Origin: Streptomyces spectabilis
GTDB lineage: Bacteria; Actinomycetota; Actinomycetes; Streptomycetales; Streptomycetaceae
Direction: 5' to 3'
NCBI RefSeq assembly: GCF_008704795.1
Contig: NZ_CP023690.1
Span: 5,590,501-5,654,500, forward strand
Length of the DNA stretch: 64,000 nucleotides
Made by a program: the position numbers and the translations under genes
Notes under the pieces: model-generated
What the model was told of the DNA's origin: nothing
The model's database searches: none
What the model saw: the letters and a program-made list of their open reading frames with translations, nothing else
Shown here: positions 9,373 to 17,259 of the stretch, one piece after another
Layout of the letters: every line of letters begins with the position of its first letter
Numbering within the stretch: the first letter of the stretch is position 1

Positions 9373-9681
9373 TCAGCCGCCCCGCTTCTTCGGCCGGGCG
9401 GACTTCAGGGACTCGGCGAGCGCCAGGTCCAGCTTGCCGAACTCCTCGTCGATCTTGTCGATCAGCTTGACCGCGCCGCCGGTGTGCTTGCGGAGCTGCT
9501 TGATGCCGTAGCCCCACTCGTCGGCGAAGTCGTGGACCTCCGCCACGAGTTCGCCCGCGCCGACGGCCGTCGCGTCGGTGCCGCGCAGCGTGCGGCGGGC
9601 CGCGTCCATCCGGTCGCTGACCGTGGTGAAGGTCTTCCTCAGCTCTTCGAAGACCGTTCCGTCCAGGCGTAAGTCGCTCAT
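9373..9681 (-). CDS. Small helical WXG100-like partner protein, cassette A
   Basis: 102 residues, helical, with EWGYG (about residue 57) at the position of the W-X-G turn. It is the first gene of cassette A, start ATG 9681; the ribosome site is weak (AAGGGG about 13 bases upstream). It pairs by position and by its basic C-terminal tail with the 103-residue protein at 5937-6248. It is probably the export partner of the large protein encoded immediately downstream. Confidence 0.7.
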   Translation of the reverse strand: MSDLRLDGTVFEELRKTFTTVSDRMDAARRTLRGTDATAVGAGELVAEVHDFADEWGYGIKQLRKHTGGAVKLIDKIDEEFGKLDLALAESLKSARPKKRGG

Positions 9682-9743
9682 GCTTCGGTGCAGGCCCCTT
9701 CAGGCGGCGTACGGGAGTTCCCACGGCGGGGCGTCCGACGTTA

Positions 9744-9759
9744 CCAGCGGGTTCGCTGG
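9744..9759. promoter_or_regulatory. Inverted repeat upstream of cassette A
   Basis: CCAGCG-GGTT-CGCTGG, a perfect six-base inverted repeat, lies 63 bases upstream of the first cassette A gene. It could be an operator or a 5' leader hairpin. No promoter hexamers were assigned. Confidence 0.35.
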
Positions 9760-9877
9760 CGTGAACATCGGCTCCACGGACCCGCGTTGGGGCTCGCGTA
9801 CGTCAAGCAGGGGGACCGAGACGGCGTGTCCGGGTGGTGCGTGCACGGGTTCCGCAACGCGAAAGCGCGCGGCCCCC

Positions 9878-9899
9878 GCGCCCCGTGCCCCCGGGGCGC
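9878..9899 (-). terminator. Stem-loop after the secreted protein gene
   Basis: A perfect eight-base stem, GCGCCCCG/CGGGGCGC, with a six-base loop follows the stop at 9912 by 12 bases in the minus direction. It likely ends the lipoprotein/secreted protein operon before cassette A. Confidence 0.65.
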
Positions 9900-9911
9900 C
9901 GGCTCCCGGCC

Positions 9912-10955
9912 TCAGCGGTTGACCGACTGGACCTCCTCCACCGTCACCGGCTGATCGGCCCCGAAGGTGCCGCTCGGCAGCTCGTTGGGCCCCGCGTCAC
10001 CCGTGCCCGACCAGCTGATCCTCCAGGTGATCATGGCCTGGAGCTTGAACGTCCCCTTGCCGGAGGACCGCAGATACGTGAGGCCGCACGGCGGCGTCTC
10101 GTCGGCCCTGCCCTTCTTGTAGGGCGCGCCGATGGAGCCGTCGCCGCCCGGCGCGCACTCGCCGGACGCGGGGTGCGTGCGCGCGTCGGCCGTGCCGGGG
10201 TCGAGCTTCAGCGCGTCGGGCCGGGCCGTGGTGGTGGCCTTGAGGTCGAGCCCCGGCACGTCGACGGAGGCCGTCACCGACACGGGCTTGAACGCGGCCT
10301 CGTCCAGCCACGCCCACGTCGGCAGGTTGACCTTGGTGGCGCCGTCGGGCGCGAGGCTGACCTTCGTGTCGGGAAGGCGCAGCCGGTTGTAGGCCAGCTC
10401 GGCGAGGAGCTCGGGGGTGAGGGCGTTCTCGACCGGGGGCGTGTCGCCGTTCTCGACCCAGAAGGGCTCCTTGTCGCACTGCTGCGCCGCCTCCTCCATC
10501 CACCGGTCCTCGTCGCGGACGGCTACCCACCAGTTGCCCTTGTCCTTCTCCTTGAGGTTGTAGTTCTTGTACTCGCCGTCCTTGTACTTGTCGCGGAACT
10601 GCCCGACGGCCGCCTTCGCGTAGCTGTGCTGGCCGGGGAAGTTGACGGTGCTCTCGTAGGTCCGCTCGACCTGGTCCCGGAACTGCTCGGCCGTGCGCGG
10701 CTCGTACCAGCAGGCGGGCGGGGACCAGTTGCCGACGGGCTTGAGGGCGCCGCCACCGTCGCCACCGCCGCCGCGCGTGGCGCCCGAGAAGCGGATGACG
10801 GACACGATGTCCTGGCCCTCGCGCCTGCCGTCGGCGCTGGAGTTCCCCTGGGAGCCGCTGCCGGGGGATTTGTCCGCGTGCGCGGGGCCCGGCATCAGCA
10901 GCAGCGTGGCGGCGGCGGTCGCTCCGGCCAGCGCCCACGACCTGCGTGTGATCAT
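9912..10955 (-). CDS. Secreted protein of unknown function
   Basis: 347 residues with a Sec signal peptide: MITRRSW, a hydrophobic core rich in Ala and Leu, and AHA cleavage near residue 27. The mature part has a Gly/Ser-rich spacer and a Trp-rich central domain (WSPPACWYEP, GNWWVAV). It also has several Cys that could pair and a C-terminal beta-rich part ending in TWRISWSGTG. ATG 10955 overlaps the stop of the lipoprotein gene as ATGA. A GTG three codons earlier has a better-placed GAGGGA and is the alternative start. The pair is probably co-translated and may assemble outside the membrane. No family was recognised. Confidence 0.7.
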   Translation of the reverse strand: MITRRSWALAGATAAATLLLMPGPAHADKSPGSGSQGNSSADGRREGQDIVSVIRFSGATRGGGGDGGGALKPVGNWSPPACWYEPRTAEQFRDQVERTYESTVNFPGQHSYAKAAVGQFRDKYKDGEYKNYNLKEKDKGNWWVAVRDEDRWMEEAAQQCDKEPFWVENGDTPPVENALTPELLAELAYNRLRLPDTKVSLAPDGATKVNLPTWAWLDEAAFKPVSVTASVDVPGLDLKATTTARPDALKLDPGTADARTHPASGECAPGGDGSIGAPYKKGRADETPPCGLTYLRSSGKGTFKLQAMITWRISWSGTGDAGPNELPSGTFGADQPVTVEEVQSVNR

Positions 10956-11614
10956 GGCGTGCACTTCGCGTTCCCTCTCTGGGAGCTGAGCATCGTGGTC
11001 TGCCAGACGCCTTGCTCGTTCTTGTCGAGACGGGTGTTGTAGAGCACGTACGACTTGTCGGTGACAGGCGTCTTGTCGGGCTTTCCGGTCTTTCGGTTCT
11101 TGGTGTACGCCTTGCTTTCGTCGGCGCAGTAAAGAAGGGAGACGGCGGTTTTGCCGTGCTCGGTGACCTGGGGTGCGTAATAGCGCGTGGTGCCCGTGAT
11201 GGACAGGCCGTCCTTCTTGAATCCGGAGATCCACCGGGCGGCTCCGACGAGGGCCTCTCCCTTGTAGTAGAAGGGAATCGTCTCGGATTCGGATTCGCCG
11301 TCGGCGATCGCCGCGTCGGTCGCGTCGATGCGGCGCCGCGCGTCGGCGAGTGCCGCGTCCTTCACCGGATCGCCCGTCTTCCAGCTCTCGTAGACGTTCT
11401 TCACGTCGGACGGGAGCCGGACCGCGGGGTGGTCGGCGGTGCCGCCTCGTGGCGCGGTGGGCGACGGCGATTCCTTCTTCTTCCCGCCGCCCTCGTCCGC
11501 TCCCGCGATTTTGCCGCTGTCCTGGGAATCGCCGGAGCTGTCGTCTCCGCCGCCGCAAGCCGTAAGGAGGAGAGCCGCGAATGCGGCGACAACGGGCAGA
11601 GTTCGGCGCTTCAC
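10952..11614 (-). CDS. Lipoprotein of unknown function
   Basis: 220 residues with a lipoprotein signal: basic MKRR, hydrophobic core and lipobox LTAC with the lipidated Cys at about residue 20, then a Gly/Ser/Asp linker. The folded part (about 65-220) contains alternating strands and ends NAKCTP. GTG 11614 has GGGAG eight bases upstream. It is the first gene of a two-gene operon with the secreted protein at 9912-10955, close to the T7SS cassettes and on the same strand. No known domain was recognised, so a link to T7SS is only positional. Confidence 0.75.
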   Translation of the reverse strand: MKRRTLPVVAAFAALLLTACGGGDDSSGDSQDSGKIAGADEGGGKKKESPSPTAPRGGTADHPAVRLPSDVKNVYESWKTGDPVKDAALADARRRIDATDAAIADGESESETIPFYYKGEALVGAARWISGFKKDGLSITGTTRYYAPQVTEHGKTAVSLLYCADESKAYTKNRKTGKPDKTPVTDKSYVLYNTRLDKNEQGVWQTTMLSSQRGNAKCTP

Positions 11615-11752
11615 GGTCGACTCCCGAATGAGGCAGACGTGCGGTCAAGGGCCATGACGCTAACGGTGGGGTGTGTGGTTTCGCCAGAGTGAACTGTCTT
11701 ACAGCAGGGCGCAATGCTGAGAAAGCGGGCGGAATTGAAGCGTCCCCCGCCG

Positions 11753-11764
11753 TATTCTCGCCGC
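11753..11764 (+). promoter_or_regulatory. Possible leaderless -10 element
   Basis: TATTCT (11753-11758) lies six bases before the ATG of the TmrB-like gene and there is no ribosome site. This is the arrangement of leaderless streptomycete transcripts. No good -35 was found at 17-18 bp. Confidence 0.4.
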
Positions 11765-12415
11765 ATGCTTCTCTGGCTCAACGGCCCCTTCGGCGGCGGC
11801 AAGACGCAGACCGCGTACGAGATCCGGCGACGCCTTCCCGGCAGCGTGGTGTGCGATCCCGAACACGTCGGGTTCGGCCTCCACCGGATGCTGCCGCCGT
11901 CCCTGCGCGGGGACTTCCAGGACCTGCCGGTGTGGCGGCAGGCGGTGTACGAGATGCTCGATCTGGCCCTGACGACGTACGAGGGACCGGGCGGCAGGCC
12001 CGGCACGGTGATCGTGCCGATGACCGTCGTGGAGCCCGCGTACTTCCAGGAGACCGTCGGCAGGCTCCGCGAACGGGGCCACGACGTACGGCACTTCGCG
12101 CTCCTCGCCGACCGGCGCACCGTCCTGGAGCGGCTGAGCGAGCGCGGCCTGGGATCCGCCCTGAAGGCCGTCGCGGGCAGGGACGCCGCGCTGCGGCGCG
12201 AGTCCTTCGCCGTGCGGAAGCTCGACCTGTGTCTGGAGCGGCTGAGCGGCCCCGAGTTCGCCGAGCAGGTGTGGACGGACACCGTGCCCGTGGCGGGGGT
12301 CGCCGACCACGTCGCGCGGTCGGCGGGACTGACCTTGCTGCCGAACACGGACGGGCCGGTACGCGGGCGGGCGCGGCGGGCCCTGACCAGCCTCAAGCAC
12401 CTGCGGTTCGACTGA
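11765..12415 (+). CDS. TmrB-like P-loop ATP-binding protein
   Basis: 216 residues beginning MLLWLNGPFGGGKTQTAYE, with a P-loop at residues about 7-14. The whole chain resembles Bacillus TmrB, a tunicamycin-resistance ATP-binding protein. The same 'CDPEHVGFGL', 'LPVWR' and 'IVPMTVVEPAYFQETVGRL' blocks and a late 'VWTD' block are recognisable from memory. TmrB binds tunicamycin at the membrane. Streptomycete homologues are often only annotated as AAA/kinase-like proteins, so resistance is not proven. ATG 11765 is chosen because the homologous region starts there. A longer frame opens at 11714 but has no ribosome site and an unrelated N-terminus. Confidence 0.72.
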   Translation: MLLWLNGPFGGGKTQTAYEIRRRLPGSVVCDPEHVGFGLHRMLPPSLRGDFQDLPVWRQAVYEMLDLALTTYEGPGGRPGTVIVPMTVVEPAYFQETVGRLRERGHDVRHFALLADRRTVLERLSERGLGSALKAVAGRDAALRRESFAVRKLDLCLERLSGPEFAEQVWTDTVPVAGVADHVARSAGLTLLPNTDGPVRGRARRALTSLKHLRFD

Positions 12416-12484
12416 GCGGCACCCGTGGCACAGGGGCGTGCGCGCACACTGGTGGGTCAGGTGCGGACTCGGCATGATGGGGCG

Positions 12485-13006
12485 ATGCCCAGTGATGACG
12501 GTCACACAGATGCCCGGACTGAGCCGCCCGGTGTCGCCGATGAACGCGCGATGCTCAGTGCCTTCCTCGACTACCAGCGCGAGACCCTCGTTCTCAAGTG
12601 CTCGGGCCTGACCCCGGACCGGCTCCGGCGGTGGGCCGTTCCCCCCTCCTCGTTGAGCCTGCTCGGCCTGGTGCGGCACCTCGCAGAGGTCGAGCGCGGC
12701 TGGTTCCAGTGCGTGTTCCTGGGGGAGCCGGACAAGCCGCACTGGCCGGGCCCCGGGGGTGACGGCGACGCGCAGTGGGACGTCGACGCCGCCGATCCCG
12801 ACGAGGCGTTCCGCGTGTGGCGCACGGAGTGCGACCGCTCCCGGGCGACGGTGGCGGCCGCGACGTCCCTGGAGGTCACAGGCGAGCGCGACGGCACCGC
12901 GTACTCGCTGCGGCACATCCTCATCCACATGATCGAGGAGTACGCCCGGCACAACGGCCAGGCCGATCTGCTGCGCGAGCGGATCGACGGGGTCACGGGG
13001 GAGTAG
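12485..13006 (+). CDS. DinB-like (DUF664) protein
   Basis: 173 residues. A short disordered N-terminus is followed by a four-helix bundle typical of the DinB/DUF664 group. LLGLVRHLAEVERGWFQ supplies the first His, the middle carries WRTECDRSR, and LRHILIHMIEEYARHNGQADLLRERIDG is the characteristic last helix with metal-binding His residues. DinB-like proteins are metal-dependent and some are mycothiol S-transferases; the exact substrate here is unknown. ATG 12485 starts a frame with a conserved length. An upstream GTG at 12425 would add an unlikely basic extension. Confidence 0.82.
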   Translation: MPSDDGHTDARTEPPGVADERAMLSAFLDYQRETLVLKCSGLTPDRLRRWAVPPSSLSLLGLVRHLAEVERGWFQCVFLGEPDKPHWPGPGGDGDAQWDVDAADPDEAFRVWRTECDRSRATVAAATSLEVTGERDGTAYSLRHILIHMIEEYARHNGQADLLRERIDGVTGE

Positions 13007-13026
13007 CGGGCCCCCGCGAGAGCGAC

Positions 13027-13060
13027 GTGCCGGTGCCCCCTGCCGCAAGGGCACCGGCAC
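13027..13060. terminator. Bidirectional stem-loop terminator
   Basis: A perfect 12-bp stem, GTGCCGGTGCCC with its complement (arms 13027-13038 and 13049-13060), and a 10-base loop lie between the convergent DinB-like and trypsin genes. Confidence 0.8.
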
Positions 13061-13084
13061 GCCGGGTCAGGCGCTACGCCGGAG

Positions 13085-13975
13085 TCAGCCGCGCTTCAGG
13101 ACGCGCTTCACGCGCTTGGCCTGCGCCGTGTCGTCCAGCGTCTTCCACAGCTTCGCCGAGCTCGTCGACGCGTAGACGCCGGGGGCGCCCTGGTCGCCGC
13201 AGCCCTCGCCGTACGAGACCACGCCGATGAGGATGGGGGCCTCGCGGCCGGGGACCTTGCGGAAGACGGGGCCGCCGCTGTCGCCCTGGCAGGAGTCCTT
13301 GCCCTCGACCCCGGCGCAGAAGTTGAGCTTGGTGTCGTACTCGCCGTAGCTCGTCTTGCACTCGGCGTGCGACAGGATCGGCACGCGCACCTGGCGCAGG
13401 CGGTCCGGCTGGTGCGTCAGCTCGGTGTCCGTGTTGCCCCAGCCCGCCACGGTGGCCTTCTGGCCGGGGCGCAGCAGGGAGTCGGTGCCCTGGGTGGGGA
13501 GCTTGACGGCGCTGATGCCCCGCACCGGCTTGCTCAGCTGGATGAACGCCACGTCGTAGGCGTCCTTGCCCTGGAGGTAGCGGGGGTGGACGAGGATGCC
13601 GTCCTTGGCGACGTTGCGTATCTGGCCCTGCTTGGAGTTGGACAGGACGGTGCGGCCGACGGCCGTCTGGATGCTCTTCGGCTTGACCGGCTTGCGGTTG
13701 TCGTCGACCAGGCAGTGCGCGGCCGTCATCACGGTGTCCGGCGCCACCAGGCTGCCGCCGCAGAACTGGCGGTCCTTGACGCTGCCGGGGCCCTTGTCCA
13801 GGACGGCGACCATGAACGGGTACGCGTCGTTGGAGACCTCGGTGCCGCCGACGATGGCGTGGGCGGCGGGGGCGCCGGTGGCGATCACCGCGAGGGCGGC
13901 CGCGCCGGCGAACCCGGCGGCCGCGGCGCGCTTCGTACGGGAGGGATTCGTACGGGAGGGAAAGGAAAGTCTCAT
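13085..13975 (-). CDS. Secreted trypsin-like serine protease (S1A)
   Basis: 296 residues. A Sec signal peptide ends in AHA at residue 40 and the mature chain starts directly with IVGG, the trypsin N-terminus, so no separate propeptide is seen. The catalytic triad is His87 (TAAHC), Asp141 (DAYDVAF) and Ser233 (GDSGGP). Asp227, six residues before the Ser, predicts cleavage after Arg/Lys. Three Cys pairs are plausible. A basic C-terminal tail (KRVKRVLKRG) extends past the usual end. The protein is exported and probably active as soon as the signal peptide is removed. The start is ATG 13975, with a weak ribosome site. The N-region contains a direct DNA repeat coding for PSRT twice. Confidence 0.93.
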   Translation of the reverse strand: MRLSFPSRTNPSRTKRAAAAGFAGAAALAVIATGAPAAHAIVGGTEVSNDAYPFMVAVLDKGPGSVKDRQFCGGSLVAPDTVMTAAHCLVDDNRKPVKPKSIQTAVGRTVLSNSKQGQIRNVAKDGILVHPRYLQGKDAYDVAFIQLSKPVRGISAVKLPTQGTDSLLRPGQKATVAGWGNTDTELTHQPDRLRQVRVPILSHAECKTSYGEYDTKLNFCAGVEGKDSCQGDSGGPVFRKVPGREAPILIGVVSYGEGCGDQGAPGVYASTSSAKLWKTLDDTAQAKRVKRVLKRG

Positions 13976-14373
13976 GGGGGTCGAATTTCTCTTTCGTCGA
14001 ACTTCTGAACTTTTGAACCGTTTGAGCTGCGGCGCACCCCGTGTGAGCGGCGCGCCGATGTGTCAGATGCCTTACGGACACCGGAGGTTCATCGCCCGCC
14101 CGGTCTGCTGGAGGGAACCGCCACTCCGGCCCGCGGCGTCCCCTCTGTGGCTGACGGTTCGCGGGAGCCTTCCCATGCGGGTGTGAACTGTGCGCCTCGT
14201 ATTGCGCGTGAATAACGATGGAACGGAGGGGCTTATGTGCTGCTGATACGGTGCGATGAATTGACACTGCGCCTGTGGCTGACGGGCCAAGGGAACCCCG
14301 GCCGAGGCGGGGCCGAAGTGCCTCAATGGTGTCCAAATGACGTGTTTTTCTTGGGTGTACGGGGAGCGGTTGC
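13976..14373. promoter_or_regulatory. Divergent intergenic region, trypsin gene and Tad operon
   Basis: 398 bases without a credible gene. Next to the trypsin start lies an AT-richer stretch with three 8-base repeats of the TGAACTTT type (about 14000-14025). A TTGACA at 14261-14266 is an exact -35 hexamer, but nothing resembling -10 follows at 16-19 bases, so no promoter was assigned. GGGGAGCGG at 14361-14369 is the ribosome site of the first Tad gene. Confidence 0.5.
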
Positions 14374-15096
14374 GTGAAGATCCAAGAGCGTACGGGGGCG
14401 GGCGGAAACCGGGCCGGCGTATCGGCTCAGGGCGGCGTCGGTGAGCGACTTCCCACGGCACCTCGCGAGCGCAAACCGGCGCTTGCCGCGCTGGCCGTCC
14501 TGCTGATTCTCGTGGGCGCGCTCGGCGCCACCGTGCTCGTGCTGCGCGCCGGTGACCGCATCGAGGTCGTGAGGGTCACCAAGGAGATCCCCGCGGGGGA
14601 GTCCCCGAAGGAGGGCGTGAACATCGCGTCCGTGCTGGTCGCCGAGGACACCGGCATCAAGTACGTGAAGTGGTCCCAGCGCAGGGCACTTGAGGACTAC
14701 AAGGCCAAGAGCACCATCCCGGCGGGCTCCGTCGCCGTGGGCCAGATGTTCGCCGAGGACGGCGGCGTGCCGACGGGCAAGTCCACCGTCGGCCTCTCGC
14801 TCAAGGAGGGGCAGTACCCCTCGACCCTGAAGCAGGGCGACACCGTCGCCGCGTACCGCGTGGCCACCAACGGCTCCAGCGGCAAGGGCACGGACCGCGG
14901 CGGCGCGGGCGGGAGCACGCCGATCGTCGCCGACGCGCGCGTGAACACCGTCGCCAGCAAGAACGACTCGACGATCAGCACGGGCAACCTCAGCGTCACC
15001 CTCCTCGTGGACTCCGACGACGCCGCGTCCCTCACCGCCGCCGCGTCCGCCGGCGAGGTGTCCCTGGTCGTCGTGCCCGGCAACTCCGGCAACTAG
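14374..15096 (+). CDS. CpaB/RcpC-like SAF-domain pilus assembly protein
   Basis: 240 residues: a disordered basic N-terminus (1-34), one membrane helix (about 35-58, LAALAVLLILVGALGATVLVL), then an extracytoplasmic SAF-like region with 'VTKEIPAGE' and 'AKSTIPAGSVAVGQMF'. This duplicated 'I-P-A-G' pattern is typical of CpaB/RcpC. In Gram-negative Tad systems CpaB helps the secretin; Gram-positives have no outer membrane, so it presumably works at the membrane or wall. It is first in the Tad operon, starting with GTG 14374 behind GGGGAGCGG. It has no second SAF repeat of full length. Confidence 0.75.
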   Translation: MKIQERTGAGGNRAGVSAQGGVGERLPTAPRERKPALAALAVLLILVGALGATVLVLRAGDRIEVVRVTKEIPAGESPKEGVNIASVLVAEDTGIKYVKWSQRRALEDYKAKSTIPAGSVAVGQMFAEDGGVPTGKSTVGLSLKEGQYPSTLKQGDTVAAYRVATNGSSGKGTDRGGAGGSTPIVADARVNTVASKNDSTISTGNLSVTLLVDSDDAASLTAAASAGEVSLVVVPGNSGN

Positions 15097-15114
15097 AGGG
15101 CGAGAAGACCACCC

Positions 15115-15951
15115 ATGGCTCTCATCGCCCTCGCCGCCGACAAGGGGTCGCCCGGCGTCACCACCGCCTCCGTCGCGCTCGCGGCCGTCTGGCCGCGGCG
15201 CGTGCTCGTCGCGGAGACCGACCCCGCGGGCGGCGACCTGGTCTACCGCAGCGCCGCCGCGCACGGCGGGCCGCTCAACCCGAACACCGGCATGCTGTCG
15301 ATCGCCGCGACCGCGCGCCGCGGCCTCGTCCCCGACCAGCTGTGGGACCACACCCAGCCGCTCTCGGGCGGCCTCGACGTGCTGGTGGGGCTCGGCATCT
15401 CCGAGCAGGCCGCCGGGCTCGCCGGGATCTGGCCGACGCTCGGCCGGGCCTTCGCCCAGCTCGCCGACTCGCCGCACGCGCCCGCCGACGTCATCGCGGA
15501 CTGCGGCCGGATCAGCGGGGACAGCCCGGTGGTCGAGATGTTCCCGCAGGCCGCGCTCGTGCTCCTGGTGGCGCGCGCCGAGCCGGAGTCCCTGGCCCGC
15601 GTGCGGGACCGCGCCGCCGCCCTGGCCGCCAAGCTGCACGGCGGGCCGCGCGGGGCCGCCGCGCTCGCGACACCGCTCATCGGCGTCATCCTCGTCGCCG
15701 ACCCGGCGAACTCCGCCAAGCTCGTCCACCAGGTCGACGACATGCTGATGGCGGCGCAGACCGGCGCCCGTGTCGTCGGCACGCTCGCCGACGACCCCGC
15801 GGGCGCGGAGCAGCTGGCCGGGCGCAGACGCGGGCGGCTCGACAAGTCGATGCTCATCCGCTCCGCGCGGAAGGTGACCGTCGACCTCTACCAGAGCTAC
15901 GGCGCCGCCTGGTCCGGGCCCGTCGCCGGCACCGCGGGGGCCGGGCGGTGA
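15115..15951 (+). CDS. CpaE/TadZ-like MinD-family ATPase
   Basis: 278 residues. The deviant Walker A (KGSPGVTT, about residues 10-17) and the 'AETDPAGGDL' block place it in the ParA/MinD group. The order CpaB-CpaE-CpaF identifies it as the Tad pilus localisation ATPase. The typical N-terminal receiver-like domain of CpaE is missing, as in other actinobacterial members. A later strand block reads PADVIADCGRI (Walker B area). Its ATG lies 18 bases after the upstream stop. Confidence 0.8.
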   Translation: MALIALAADKGSPGVTTASVALAAVWPRRVLVAETDPAGGDLVYRSAAAHGGPLNPNTGMLSIAATARRGLVPDQLWDHTQPLSGGLDVLVGLGISEQAAGLAGIWPTLGRAFAQLADSPHAPADVIADCGRISGDSPVVEMFPQAALVLLVARAEPESLARVRDRAAALAAKLHGGPRGAAALATPLIGVILVADPANSAKLVHQVDDMLMAAQTGARVVGTLADDPAGAEQLAGRRRGRLDKSMLIRSARKVTVDLYQSYGAAWSGPVAGTAGAGR

Positions 15952-17255
15952 GCGCGGTCGACCACCAGCTGGTCAAGCGGTTCCGGCAGGACGCGGGCGA
16001 CCGCATCGCCGAACAGCGCCGCCTCGACCAGGTCTCCGGCGTCACCCCGATGTCGAACGAGGACGAGCGGCAGTACGCCCGCGCCGTCATCGCGCAGATC
16101 CTGGAGGAGTACGCCCGTACGGAGATCAACTCCGGGCGCACGCCCCTGGACGCGGAGACCGAGGAGCAGTACGCGGCCGCCGTGCACGCCGCGCTCTTCG
16201 GCGTCGGCAGGCTCCAGCCGCTGCTCGACGACCCCGAGGTCGAGAACATCGACATCAACGGCTGCGACCAGGTCTTCGTCGGATACGCCGACGGACGCGA
16301 GGTCACCGGGGAGCCCGTCGCCGAGACCGACGAGGAGCTGATCGAGCTCATCCAGGTGCTCGGCGCCTACTCCGGTCTGTCGTCGCGCCCCTTCGACTCC
16401 GCCAACCCTCAGCTCGACCTGCGCCTTCCCGACGGGTCCCGGCTCTCGGCCGTCATGGACGTGGCCCGGCGGCCCGCCCTGTCGATCCGCCGCGCGCGCA
16501 TGGGCAAGGTGTTCATGTCCGACCTCGTCGGCAACGGCACGCTCACGCCCGACGTCGCGCACTTCCTGGCCTGTGCCGTGCGGGCGCGCAAGAACATCAT
16601 GATCGCGGGCGCCACCAACGCGGGGAAGACGACGCTCCTGCGCGCGCTCGCCAACGAGATCCCGCCGCACGAGCGCCTCATCACCGTCGAACGCGCCCTG
16701 GAACTCGGCCTCGACACCTTCGCCGACCTGCACCCGAACGTGGTGGCCTTCGAGGAGCGCCTGCCCAACTCCGAGGGCCAGGGCGCCATCGCCATGGCCG
16801 AGCTGGTGCGCCGCTCGCTGCGCATGAACCCCTCGCGCGTCATCGTCGGCGAGGTCCTCGGCGACGAGATCGTCACCATGCTCAACGCGATGTCGCAGGG
16901 CAACGACGGCTCCTTGTCCACGATCCACGCCAACAGCTCCAGCGAGGTCTTCAACAGGATCTCCACGTACGCGCTCCAGGCCGCCGAGCGGCTGCCGATC
17001 GAGGCGAGCCAGATGCTCGTCGCGGGCGCGGTGAACTTCGTCGTCTTCATCCAGCGGCGCAACACCTACCAGACCGGCGGCAAGTTGCAGCGCGTGGTGA
17101 CCTCCGTCCGCGAGGTCAACGGCGTCGACGGCCGGGTCCTGTCCAGCGAGGTGTTCGCGGAGACCCCGGACGGGCGCGTCGTCGCGCACGCCCCGGTCTC
17201 CTGCCTGGACGACCTCGTCGCATACGGCTACCGGCCTGCCGGACAGTGGGGGTGA
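15948..17255 (+). CDS. CpaF/TadA-type secretion ATPase
   Basis: 435 residues of the VirB11/TadA family, the cytoplasmic motor for pilus assembly. It has an N-terminal all-alpha/beta domain, Walker A GATNAGKTT (about 221-229), an Asp/His-box region, Walker B RVIVGEVLGDE (about 296-306) and the His box GSLSTIHANSS (about 321-331). All expected catalytic motifs are present. The GTG start overlaps the CpaE-like stop (GTGA), so the motor and localisation ATPase are co-translated. Confidence 0.93.
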   Translation: MSAVDHQLVKRFRQDAGDRIAEQRRLDQVSGVTPMSNEDERQYARAVIAQILEEYARTEINSGRTPLDAETEEQYAAAVHAALFGVGRLQPLLDDPEVENIDINGCDQVFVGYADGREVTGEPVAETDEELIELIQVLGAYSGLSSRPFDSANPQLDLRLPDGSRLSAVMDVARRPALSIRRARMGKVFMSDLVGNGTLTPDVAHFLACAVRARKNIMIAGATNAGKTTLLRALANEIPPHERLITVERALELGLDTFADLHPNVVAFEERLPNSEGQGAIAMAELVRRSLRMNPSRVIVGEVLGDEIVTMLNAMSQGNDGSLSTIHANSSSEVFNRISTYALQAAERLPIEASQMLVAGAVNFVVFIQRRNTYQTGGKLQRVVTSVREVNGVDGRVLSSEVFAETPDGRVVAHAPVSCLDDLVAYGYRPAGQWG

Positions 17256-17259
17256 GCGC

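Noticed and set aside
14261..14290. TTGACA as a -35 box for the Tad operon
   Set aside because: No -10-like hexamer follows at 16-19 bases.
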